Source: Bacillota bacterium (GTDB lineage Bacteria; Bacillota; Clostridia; Lachnospirales; Lachnospiraceae). From it: 64,000 bases of DNA. The notes beneath the pieces are model-generated. The model made no database searches. It saw only the letters and a list, made by a program, of their open reading frames with translations, and had not been told where the DNA came from. The translations under genes and the position numbers were made by a program. The DNA is taken from NCBI GenBank assembly GCA_023414355.1, contig JAEZOB010000033.1, forward strand, positions 120,588-184,587, in the 5' to 3' direction. Positions 42,865 to 50,048 of this stretch are shown one piece after another (the stretch's first letter is position 1; every line of letters begins with the position of its first letter).

Positions 42865-43992
42865 ATGAGACAAGCAAATAAAGAAGAATTTCGTTCCAGG
42901 GTGTATACGAATAGACCGGAGTATGCAGACCTAGACGCTCCGGATAAATTTCAAGCAATATTAGGAATTATAGGAACACGATTGAGACAACATCCGAATG
43001 CTATATGTTCGTATTCTGGAGGAAGTGACAGCGATATTATGTTGGACTTGATTGAGACAGCAAGACAACTGTTTGGTTTGCCACAAATAAAATACTGTTT
43101 CTTTAACACTGGACTTGAAATGAAAGCAACAAAAGACCATGTAAAAGAAGTTGCAGAGAAGTATGGTGTTGAGATAACAGAATATAGACCAAAGAAAAAT
43201 ATTGTACTTGCAACAAGAGAATATGGACAACCATTTATTTCCAAAATCATCTCTGCCGCAATGGACACGGTGCAAAAGAAAAATATTCCATTCTCAATCA
43301 GAGAAGAATATGAAAATGCAGACGACAAGAAAAAAATACGGCAAGAACTCCGTGAACGATATCCTAATGCTGAACAAGGTATAAATTTTTTATGTTGTTG
43401 CAACAGTGAAGGTGAACCAAGACCTAATATACAACTCGTAATTGATTCATCACCGTACCTATATGAGTTCATGAAAGAAAATCCTTGTGATTTTATGATT
43501 AGTGCAAAGTGCTGTGATTACTGCAAAAAGCAAGTAGCACATAAAATTCAATCTGGCTATGAAATGATAATAACCGGAGAGCGTAGGGACGAGGGTGGTA
43601 TGCGTTCAGTTCCAAAAGCAGAGGATGCAAATGGAACAATGTGTTTTTCAGAACAAAGTAACGGTCAGTTCAGATTTAAACCTCTGTATTATGTGTCTAA
43701 TGCTGATAAGGCATGGTACAAAGAAAAGTACGATATAAGGTATTCTGATGCATACGAAGTATATGGACTTGAAAGAACTGGATGCTGTGGATGTAGTATT
43801 TCTTCAAAGGCAATAAAGGATTTAGAAAAGATAAAACCATACGAACCTAATGTTGTGAAAGCCGCATGGAATATTTTCGGAGATAGTTATAGATACAGAC
43901 AGCAATATAACGATTTTAAGAGAAAAAAACAAGAAGAAATAAAGAATCCAGGGCAAATATCAATGTTTGAATTTATGGAGATGCAAGTATGA
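42865..43992 (+). CDS. PAPS reductase/DndC-like protein
   Basis: This protein has 375 residues. The PP-loop appears as CSYSGGSDSDIMLDLI near 50-65. Several Cys clusters follow (LCCCN, KCCDYCKK, TGCCGCS), the last being typical of phage PAPS-reductase-family proteins that may bind an iron-sulfur cluster. In the family the enzyme activates sulfur or adenylates a substrate. DndC relatives do this in DNA phosphorothioation, but no other dnd genes are present. It follows the radical SAM gene and may act with it. Confidence 0.8.
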   Translation: MRQANKEEFRSRVYTNRPEYADLDAPDKFQAILGIIGTRLRQHPNAICSYSGGSDSDIMLDLIETARQLFGLPQIKYCFFNTGLEMKATKDHVKEVAEKYGVEITEYRPKKNIVLATREYGQPFISKIISAAMDTVQKKNIPFSIREEYENADDKKKIRQELRERYPNAEQGINFLCCCNSEGEPRPNIQLVIDSSPYLYEFMKENPCDFMISAKCCDYCKKQVAHKIQSGYEMIITGERRDEGGMRSVPKAEDANGTMCFSEQSNGQFRFKPLYYVSNADKAWYKEKYDIRYSDAYEVYGLERTGCCGCSISSKAIKDLEKIKPYEPNVVKAAWNIFGDSYRYRQQYNDFKRKKQEEIKNPGQISMFEFMEMQV

Positions 43993-44273
43993 GTGATTTC
44001 AGTGTATTTGACTATGAGTGCCAAGGACAGATAAGCATGACAGATTACCTAAAGTCAAAGATAGTCAGTAGACAGGTAATGGACCTAACAGCATTTATCA
44101 ACAATCAAGGTAAAGCACAGTATACGCAGATAGGCGAAATTATCAGTGCGACTTATGACAGGGCAAAGGATTCAGATGATTTACTTGGTATTTTTACCAA
44201 TGCGGTTAGCGTGTATGTGCTGAATCAGTCAATGAAGTATATGGAGTATTTGAGGAAAGAAGCAGAGGTTTAA
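43989..44273 (+). CDS. hypothetical phage protein
   Basis: This 94-residue, mostly helical protein (YLKSKIVSRQVMDLTAFINN, RAKDSDDLLGIFTNAVSVYV) has no recognised family. Overlaps the preceding gene by four bases. Confidence 0.55.
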   Translation: MSDFSVFDYECQGQISMTDYLKSKIVSRQVMDLTAFINNQGKAQYTQIGEIISATYDRAKDSDDLLGIFTNAVSVYVLNQSMKYMEYLRKEAEV

Positions 44274-44275
44274 GC

Positions 44276-44449
44276 ATGATAAATGGAGAACTTATAGTAG
44301 ATAACTTTGCCGGAGGTGGCGGTGCATCAACAGGAATAGAACTGGCCACAGGGTACAGTGTTGATATTGCAATTAATCATGACCCAGAAGTATGGACAGA
44401 AGCCAGATGCAGTTATTCAATGGCGGTAGAAAGGAAGTGTAACGCATGA
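44276..44449 (+). pseudogene. remnant of a DNA cytosine-5 methyltransferase
   Basis: The 57-codon reading begins MINGELIVDNFAGGGGASTG, followed by IELATGYSVDIAINHDPE. This is the AdoMet-binding motif I and start of motif II of phage C5-methyltransferases. It then departs from the family (VWTEARCSY...) and stops. The catalytic PCQ motif, ENV motif and target domain are all missing, so about 80-90 percent of a normal gene has been deleted. The reading frame remains intact and ends overlapping the next start. Confidence 0.75.
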
Positions 44450-44691
44450 CAATAGCATATGACGTAGACATAGAAAACCATCCGTACAAAAGCAGTAAGT
44501 ATACAGCTATTCTACAACAATTCAGAAAGCAGACGGATCACGAAAATATCAGTATGAATTTTGAGGATATAAGAAATGCCATCAGAGTACAAAAGGCATT
44601 TTGCGAATATCGGAACAAACACAGAATCCATGATGTAACAGTAGTTCGCAGAGGTAGCGTGCTGATACTAATAAAAAATAGCGAATTTTAG
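44446..44691 (+). CDS. hypothetical phage protein
   Basis: This 81-residue protein begins MTIAYDVDIENHPYKSSKYT. It is rich in Arg and Asn with a beta-like C terminus (VTVVRRGSVLILIKNS). The start overlaps the methyltransferase remnant by four bases. Unknown function. The 120 bases after it hold a short AAGCC/GGCTT hairpin. Confidence 0.5.
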   Translation: MTIAYDVDIENHPYKSSKYTAILQQFRKQTDHENISMNFEDIRNAIRVQKAFCEYRNKHRIHDVTVVRRGSVLILIKNSEF

Positions 44692-44809
44692 AGTATATAT
44701 GCCTTGTAGGAAGCCCAAGACGGTATAAGAGTAACTGTTTCGCGTTGATGGAAGGTAACCGTAAAATAAGCCACAGAGAGGCTTACAGGATTTATAAGGA
44801 GGGTGAAAA

Positions 44810-45292
44810 GTGAGAGAGATTAAGTGTAGAGGAAAAAGAGTAGATAACGGAGAATGGATAACAGGATATTTTCTGAAAGATGAAATAACAGGTCAATGTT
44901 TCATTTTTGCACTTGGGAATTCTGTAAATGAAAGTGAAAGAGTTGGAGAAGAAGGTTGTTTGAAGTTATTTGCATTTGAGGTTGATGAAGAAACAGTAGG
45001 TCCGTACACAGGCTTAAAGGATTTTAAAAGAACAGAAGAATTTCCAGAAGGACAAGAGATTTACGAGGGTGACATTATCGAGTGTAAATGCAAGTTTGAT
45101 AACAAGTATTACATAGCACATTTCATGACAGAAATTGAATGGGATGAAACAATGGGTGGATTCTTATTTCAAGATTCAGAATATTCATGGGTAGGAATGG
45201 AAGCAATATCGGATGGAGGAAGTTATACATGTGAGGTTATCGGAAACATCTACGACAATCCAGAACTTCTGAAAGGTGGTAGCCATGAGTGA
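44810..45292 (+). CDS. YopX family protein
   Basis: This 160-residue protein with a GTG start after AAGGAGGGTGAAAA has the YopX signature: REIKCRGKRVDNGEWITGYF near the N terminus, GPYTGLKD, GQEIYEGDIIECK, and the terminal VIGNIYDNPELL. Common in temperate Firmicute phages; function unknown. Confidence 0.88.
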   Translation: MREIKCRGKRVDNGEWITGYFLKDEITGQCFIFALGNSVNESERVGEEGCLKLFAFEVDEETVGPYTGLKDFKRTEEFPEGQEIYEGDIIECKCKFDNKYYIAHFMTEIEWDETMGGFLFQDSEYSWVGMEAISDGGSYTCEVIGNIYDNPELLKGGSHE

Positions 45293-45467
45293 TAAAGACT
45301 TAAAACCATGTCCGTTTTGTGGAGGAAAAGCCAAACTGGTTGAAAATATTTATTACACAGATACTTGGTCGGTTATGTGTACCAATTGTTATTCTGAAAG
45401 CGATAGACACCATCATGACTGGAATGCAATCCAAGCATGGAACAGAAGGGAGAATAACCATGAGTGA
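45285..45467 (+). CDS. Lar-like zinc-finger protein
   Basis: This 60-residue protein (LKPCPFCGGKAKL ... CTNCYSESD ... AIQAWNRR) matches Lar/restriction alleviation-like small zinc proteins. The family includes proteins that lessen host restriction. The start at 45285 follows AAAGGTGGTAGCC and overlaps yopX-like gene's end. Confidence 0.75.
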   Translation: MSDKDLKPCPFCGGKAKLVENIYYTDTWSVMCTNCYSESDRHHHDWNAIQAWNRRENNHE

Positions 45468-45759
45468 TTTAACAGTAGATATACCAAAAGGAACGCTAAC
45501 CAAAGATGAAACTATTTTGTACCTTATGGAGATTGATAACAGATTTTGTATAGAACCTTCCGTAATGAGAAATGCCATATATTCAGCGTGTCACTATCTA
45601 GATGAAGAATCAGCCAAAGAGCCACAGGAATATAATTGGAAGAAAGAAAAGGTATTTCCATTTTGTTGGAAATGTGAATGTGGATATACACAAGAATCTA
45701 GGTATGTAGGGCAGAAGTTTTGTAGTGGTTGTGGCAGAAAGGTAAAGGTGATTGAATGA
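45460..45759 (+). CDS. hypothetical protein with C-terminal zinc ribbon
   Basis: This protein has 99 residues. The N-terminal half is helical (TLTKDETILYLMEIDNRF); the C-terminal half has CWKCECGYTQESRYVGQKFC SGCGRKV, a four-Cys zinc ribbon. Start after AAGGGAGAATAACC. Confidence 0.65.
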   Translation: MSDLTVDIPKGTLTKDETILYLMEIDNRFCIEPSVMRNAIYSACHYLDEESAKEPQEYNWKKEKVFPFCWKCECGYTQESRYVGQKFCSGCGRKVKVIE

Positions 45760-46166
45760 ATATGAATATTGGAGTTATAGGGCATGGGCGTAGCAATAGC
45801 ACATTGGTATCTGCAATACGTAAATTAGAGAATCAGCCACAGGAATGTGATTCTGACTTAATCAGCAGATGCACAACAATTAAATGGCTTCAAAAGAGGA
45901 TTGATGATAATGATAGTGTTGGCAATTATGATAGGGCGGCAGAATTAAGAATTGTAATAGATGGACTGCAAAACGAATGCATAATACCGACGGTCAATCA
46001 GCCACAGGTCCAGCCGATTGTGAGAAGTGCGGAAGAGATAGTAGAAGCAATAGACGTAAAAAGTATGTTTTGTGCAGATTGCACAATAAAAAAGAAATGT
46101 AGTAAGAAATCAATTGATGATTGCAAAAACCATTGGCTTGATTGGCTTACAGGGAAAGAGGTGTAG
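45756..46166 (+). CDS. hypothetical Cys-containing phage protein
   Basis: This 136-residue protein has a central region reminiscent of UvrB/UVR-like helices (WLQKRIDDNDSVGNYDRAAE LRIVID). The C terminus has CADCTIKKKCSKKSIDDCKN HW, which could bind metal. No definite family. Confidence 0.55.
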   Translation: MNMNIGVIGHGRSNSTLVSAIRKLENQPQECDSDLISRCTTIKWLQKRIDDNDSVGNYDRAAELRIVIDGLQNECIIPTVNQPQVQPIVRSAEEIVEAIDVKSMFCADCTIKKKCSKKSIDDCKNHWLDWLTGKEV

Positions 46167-46168
46167 AT

Positions 46169-46588
46169 ATGGGAATAACAATAAGGTCAAAAAGATATAG
46201 CTGTGATATGGGATATAATGGATTTGGTAGATTCCGCAACATTGTCGCAGAAAAAGTAGGCGGTGATTTTTGTAAACATTATTTGAAATTATCAAGTCCA
46301 GAGATAATGTTTTTAATGGGAGATTCAAGAGAAGATTATTTTGAAAAACACAACGCCATAACAATAGAATATGTTGAGAAAAATGCTGTTTCTGGTGAAA
46401 TTGCTAACTTTCTCTACCAGAGTGATTGTGGAGGGAAAATAGACAGACGACAATCTAAGCAAGTGTTTGAATTAATCAAAGATTGTGATGATAATATTAG
46501 TTTTGGATACGTTGGAAGAAGTGATTGTGCAAAAATGTCTGATATGAAAAAAATATTTTCAGACGGAACAATGGTTGAATGGTATTGA
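46169..46588 (+). CDS. hypothetical phage protein
   Basis: This 139-residue protein begins MGITIRSKRYSCDMGYNGFG. Similar in style to small phage proteins of unknown function in Clostridia. GAAAGAGGTGTAGAT precedes the ATG, and the same 15-base leader recurs before the next gene. Confidence 0.6.
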   Translation: MGITIRSKRYSCDMGYNGFGRFRNIVAEKVGGDFCKHYLKLSSPEIMFLMGDSREDYFEKHNAITIEYVEKNAVSGEIANFLYQSDCGGKIDRRQSKQVFELIKDCDDNISFGYVGRSDCAKMSDMKKIFSDGTMVEWY

Positions 46589-46613
46589 AAATAACAAAGA
46601 AAGAGGTGTAGAT

Positions 46614-46841
46614 ATGCTAGAATATATGAAAGGATTTCCAGTAGTAATTATTCCAGGAAATCAAGTTCAAGTAAAAACGCACAAGAACAGATTAATTAAT
46701 TATTTATACAAAAAGAAATATGGATTCAAAACAGTAGAAAAAATTGAAAAAGGGAAAGTAATGCTATTTAGTGGTGAGTTGCATATGTCGAGAGAAACAT
46801 ATGAAATAATTGAACAGGCGCTAGCAGAAAGGCAGGGATGA
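46614..46841 (+). CDS. hypothetical phage protein
   Basis: This 75-residue basic protein (GFPVVIIPGNQVQVKTHKNR LINYLYKKKYG) has the identical ribosome-site leader AGAAAGAGGTGTAGAT as its upstream neighbour. Unknown function. Confidence 0.55.
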   Translation: MLEYMKGFPVVIIPGNQVQVKTHKNRLINYLYKKKYGFKTVEKIEKGKVMLFSGELHMSRETYEIIEQALAERQG

Positions 46842-46844
46842 TTG

Positions 46845-47009
46845 ATGAGTAAAAACAAACCTATTACTGTAGAAATACAGTTAACAAAGAATGAATTTGA
46901 GAAGTTAAAAACAGTAAGGGAATTGGATAGAGTTATATTCCTATGCAAAGAAAATCACGAGTGTTTTACAGTGTATAATCTTGTATCAGATACAGAAAAG
47001 GACGTGTAG
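46845..47009 (+). CDS. 54-residue hypothetical protein
   Basis: It begins MSKNKPITVEIQLTKNEFEK and is predicted helix-rich. It follows closely on the previous gene, with GGGATGATTG before the ATG. No family recognised. Confidence 0.45.
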   Translation: MSKNKPITVEIQLTKNEFEKLKTVRELDRVIFLCKENHECFTVYNLVSDTEKDV

Positions 47010-47012
47010 TAA

Positions 47013-47231
47013 TCAGTGTAAATAAGGTGGTCTCACAGGTCGAGAATGTTTCTGTTCACCGTACTTAGCAATCATTTCCGATTCAGTCATTAACCGGTGA
47101 CCAGGAACACTATAACCACACTTATGATCTAATAACCGGATAGTAAAAATATTGCCACTGCATTTAATAATCTGAGCTTTGGACAGTCCGTAACGGTTGT
47201 CGTGGATATAAACAATGTCACCTTTTTTCAT
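47013..47231 (-). CDS. 72-residue SH3/KOW-like protein on the opposite strand
   Basis: The protein reads MKKGDIVYIHDNRYGLSKAQ ... a beta-barrel-like protein with VPGHRLMTESEMIAKYGE at its end. A clear ribosome site (GAGGTGATTAC) precedes the ATG on the minus strand. It is the only leftward gene among about 30 rightward ones, tail-to-tail with its left neighbour, so it may be independently controlled. Confidence 0.65.
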   Translation of the reverse strand: MKKGDIVYIHDNRYGLSKAQIIKCSGNIFTIRLLDHKCGYSVPGHRLMTESEMIAKYGEQKHSRPVRPPYLH

Positions 47232-47293
47232 GTAATCACCTCAGAGATATTATATGCAGTTTACCAGTAAGTATCAAGAGAATAGAGGAAATT

Positions 47294-47641
47294 ATGAATA
47301 ATCAAGAAGCAATAAAACAGTTAAAATATAGAATTGCAACGGCAGAAGAAATAACCGGAAGTGGTGGGCTTGACGATATGCGACTTGCAGTTTCAGCACT
47401 TGAACGTGAGATAAACGGTGGGTGGATAAAGTGTAGTGATAGGCTACCGAGTAAAGAAGAATGTTTGAGTCAAAATAGTAATCAGTTTGAAGTTACAAAG
47501 ATAATAAATGGTAAATTCAGAATTACAGATTATTGTATACTCCATACTGATTATGTTACATGGCACATAAGGGACAATGATGAAGTAATTGCATGGAGAA
47601 AGAAAGTAGAACCATTTAAGGAAAAGGGGGAAGTGACTTGA
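47294..47641 (+). CDS. DUF551-like protein
   Basis: This protein has 115 residues. The C-terminal part (GGWIKCSDRLPSKEE...VIAWRKKVEPFKE) is the DUF551 pattern WI-x-x-DRLP ... V-x-W. Common in phages, unknown function. Confidence 0.78.
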   Translation: MNNQEAIKQLKYRIATAEEITGSGGLDDMRLAVSALEREINGGWIKCSDRLPSKEECLSQNSNQFEVTKIINGKFRITDYCILHTDYVTWHIRDNDEVIAWRKKVEPFKEKGEVT

Positions 47642-48051
47642 CAGATGCAGAATACAAAAAAATCTACGACAAGCTTAACAGTTACCAAGAGTTACAGTAC
47701 CGTATTAACGGACTGACAAACGAGTTAACTAAGTGGGCGGCAATCGGTACGAACATAGCACAAAAGTATGAACAAGGTTTTGGTGGTGATTGCGACAGCA
47801 AGACAGAGAGTGGCGGTACTGGTTTGGCAGTCGTACAGGCTCAAATAAGAGACGAAATTACACAGGCAAAGAAATATAGGTATGAGGTCGTAACATTACT
47901 GGAAAAGGCTTCAAAAAGGCGACAAAGGACTTTGCTGACATACAAGTTTATAAACGGTCTAAGCTACGAGCAAATAGCCACAATGTTAGGTAAAGATATA
48001 AGCAGTGTCCGCAGAGCAATAAAGACCGCAATAGAAAGCATGGAGGGATAG
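47638..48051 (+). CDS. sigma-70 region 4-like late regulator (ArpU/RinA-type)
   Basis: This 137-residue protein with a TTG start after GGGGGAAGTGAC has an N-terminal coiled region followed by a C-terminal sigma-4-like HTH (RQRTLLTYKFINGLSYEQIA TMLGKDISSVRRAIKTAI). Proteins like this close early operons in Firmicute phages and turn on packaging and structural genes. The terminator follows immediately. Confidence 0.8.
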   Translation: MTDAEYKKIYDKLNSYQELQYRINGLTNELTKWAAIGTNIAQKYEQGFGGDCDSKTESGGTGLAVVQAQIRDEITQAKKYRYEVVTLLEKASKRRQRTLLTYKFINGLSYEQIATMLGKDISSVRRAIKTAIESMEG

Positions 48052-48072
48052 CCAAGCGGCTATCCTTTTTTT
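48046..48072 (+). terminator. terminator ending the early/middle operon
   Basis: GGATAGCC-AAGC-GGCTATCC plus TTTTTTT; the regulator's stop codon lies in the 5' arm. Confidence 0.93.
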
Positions 48073-48089
48073 ATTTAAATTCATATAAA

Positions 48090-48109
48090 TTTCTATAAAA
48101 ACATAGAAA
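48090..48109. promoter_or_regulatory. inverted repeat upstream of the ParM-like gene
   Basis: TTTCTAT-AAAAAC-ATAGAAA is a 7-6-7 dyad in the 115-base control region. The half site TTTCTAT recurs at 52288, just after the cassette's last gene. It may be the binding site of the ribbon-helix-helix protein. Confidence 0.4.
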
Positions 48110-48187
48110 CTTAATCAAGCTATCCACATAGGATATATCAAAACAATAAGGAAATTTCATTAAAAATAATGAGAAACACTTAAAACT

Positions 48188-49093
48188 ATGGAAAATCTAT
48201 CATGCTATGGTCTTGACGTAGGCTATCACTATACAAAAGACAGCCAAAGGAATATTTTCCAGTCAGCTTATACTACGAAAAAACAATATGCAAAAGAACC
48301 TATTTTCATTGACGGAACAGAATACTATGTGGGTAAAGGAAACATGAGTGGCGTAGTGGATAAGACACAATCAGAACTAAACAAGGCTTGTACCATATAC
48401 GCCCTGTTAAAAACATCAAGAATACAGAATGTGGATTTGACTGTTGGATTACCAATCGGACAATACGAAAATCAAAAAGAGAAACTAAGGCAAAGCATAT
48501 TAGATTACAATAACTCGGATATAGAGATAAATAACAAACGGATTAACTTGTCTATATCAAACGTAAATGTAATTCCGCAGGGCATAGCCGCTATTTACAC
48601 ATTAAAGGAATTGCCATATGGGAGAATCATCATAGTTGATATAGGCGGACTGACAGTTTGCATAACCTCATTAAGAATATCCGAAAACGGAGAAATCGAC
48701 ATAGAAGATAGTGATACATACTATTGTGGAATCAGATTATTCCTGGATGATGTAATTAAAGTAACAAACGAAAAATATAATCTCATGCTTGATAACAGTT
48801 TTGCAGAAGATATTATTGCTGAAGGACTGGAAATCAACGGAGTTAAGCAAGATACTTTATATATAAAATCTATGCAGAAAGAGTATATCAATAACATTAT
48901 CAATAAAATCTGTTTGAAATACCGGACTGATATTATTCCTACTATGGTATGTGGTGGTGGTGCTATTAATCTGGGAGAGATTTTAAAAAGGAGGATACCA
49001 AACTTGTTTATTACACCAGATCCGCAATTTGCTAATGCATTTGGTTACCATGCGTATGGGTGTATAAAATACAATCAAAGGAGGACTAAGTAG
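48188..49093 (+). CDS. ParM-like actin-family ATPase
   Basis: This protein has 301 residues. Actin/ParM fold motifs appear in order: phosphate-1 GLDVGYHYTK (7-16), connect-1/phosphate-2 region RIIIVDIGGLTVCITSL (about 147-163), and adenosine motif MVCGGGAINL (about 258-267). An internal VIPQGIAAIYTLKEL segment matches the ParM/Alp group. ParM proteins polymerise to push plasmid or phage DNA apart, in complex with a DNA-binding adaptor. The next gene encodes such an adaptor candidate, overlapping by one base. Weak ribosome site (GAGAAACACTTAAAACT). Confidence 0.85.
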   Translation: MENLSCYGLDVGYHYTKDSQRNIFQSAYTTKKQYAKEPIFIDGTEYYVGKGNMSGVVDKTQSELNKACTIYALLKTSRIQNVDLTVGLPIGQYENQKEKLRQSILDYNNSDIEINNKRINLSISNVNVIPQGIAAIYTLKELPYGRIIIVDIGGLTVCITSLRISENGEIDIEDSDTYYCGIRLFLDDVIKVTNEKYNLMLDNSFAEDIIAEGLEINGVKQDTLYIKSMQKEYINNIINKICLKYRTDIIPTMVCGGGAINLGEILKRRIPNLFITPDPQFANAFGYHAYGCIKYNQRRTK

Positions 49094-49263
49094 TGGTGAA
49101 GTCTATTACACTATCGTTTAAAGACGACGAAGCAGACATCAGAAAACATATAGAAAAGCACAGTAGCATGTGTGGTTATATTAAAGACCTGATTCGCGCC
49201 GACATGGAAAAAGAACAAGAACAAGAAAAACCAAAGAACAAGTCCATGTGGCTTATGGACTAA
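49093..49263 (+). CDS. ribbon-helix-helix protein (ParR-like adaptor candidate)
   Basis: This 56-residue protein reads MVKSITLSFKDDEADIRKHI ... SSMCGYIKDLIRADMEKE ... followed by a Lys/Glu/Gln-rich tail ending KSMWLMD. One beta strand and two helices fit the RHH fold of ParR/CopG proteins. The C-terminal tail could bind the ParM-like filament, as ParR tails do. GTG start after AAAGGAGGACTAA, overlapping the ParM-like stop codon. Confidence 0.7.
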   Translation: MVKSITLSFKDDEADIRKHIEKHSSMCGYIKDLIRADMEKEQEQEKPKNKSMWLMD

Positions 49264-49581
49264 AAAATCCCATACACCACTATCTAAGCTGATGTACAGG
49301 ACATTTACTGTAGACCTCGACAATCTACAACTCAACATTACTTCAAAATGACAAAAAAAACAAGCGGAAAAAAGTATATATATACCCCATCCGCTTAAAC
49401 CACCCTTGCTTGCGCAATGCTTTATTTAAGCATATGCTAGGATTTTTGAAAATGTGCATGTCATTCTTGTCTTAATTATTAAATTATTATTAACAACATA
49501 GAATTTGGAAAATTATTAACAAAATCGTGAGCGTACCAGTAAATGCCATGATTTTCACCTCCAATCAGAAAGGAAAATATT
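49264..49581. other. 318-bp intergenic region in the cassette, centromere/terminator candidate
   Basis: It contains AAGCGGA ... GTATATATATAC ... TCCGCTT (49362-49396), a nested palindrome, and two copies of ATTATTAACAA near 49487 and 49512. No gene is visible. It could end the parMR part or serve as the partition site. Confidence 0.4.
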
Positions 49582-49803
49582 ATGCAAAATTTAGTAGATA
49601 AAATCACTTACTTACAGAACACGTTTAACAGTATTCTTGTCTTTGTCGGTCAAGTAACAATAGGTGTAGTAACTTTAGTAAACGTTATTAAATATGCCAG
49701 AGAATCCAACATGGAAAAAATCGGTAGTGCCATTATTTCAGGAATTATCTTCATTATTCTCATTGGAATTGTACCTAGTGTCATGACATCATTCATGAAG
49801 TAG
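49582..49803 (+). CDS. small pilin-like membrane protein (Maff2/VirB2-like)
   Basis: This 73-residue protein has two hydrophobic helices (about 17-38 and 49-68) separated by a short charged loop (KYARESNMEKIGSA) and ends IVPSVMTSFMK. Length, helix spacing and the G-x-x-x-I-P tail resemble Maff2-family and VirB2/TrbC-type components of conjugative elements. In that setting they form the transfer channel or pilus. Ribosome site AGAAAGGAAAATATT. Confidence 0.55.
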   Translation: MQNLVDKITYLQNTFNSILVFVGQVTIGVVTLVNVIKYARESNMEKIGSAIISGIIFIILIGIVPSVMTSFMK

Positions 49804-49814
49804 GTGACAATAGT

Positions 49815-50048
49815 ATGCTCGAAGAAATCGGAAATTATACAGCAGAATTTTTTGTAAATTTATTTTGTAATATGTTGTTAGGATTGGCATTTATAGGAAG
49901 AAATATAACAGGCTTTTTCCTACCTGCTATTTGGATTTATGCCATAGTCGCATATTACGCCATAGAAGATAAAAAAGCATATCATCTTGCAATAAAGACT
50001 TTATTTATCTATATTGCATTATTGGTAATAGAAAGTGTGTTGATATGA
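49815..50048 (+). CDS. small membrane protein of the ATPase cassette
   Basis: This 77-residue protein has an N-terminal amphipathic helix and two or three membrane segments (about 14-30, 34-48, 60-77), with YAIEDKKAYHLA in the single charged loop. It may be a VirB3-like partner given its place directly before the large ATPase, which it overlaps by four bases. No sequence family recognised. Confidence 0.55.
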   Translation: MLEEIGNYTAEFFVNLFCNMLLGLAFIGRNITGFFLPAIWIYAIVAYYAIEDKKAYHLAIKTLFIYIALLVIESVLI

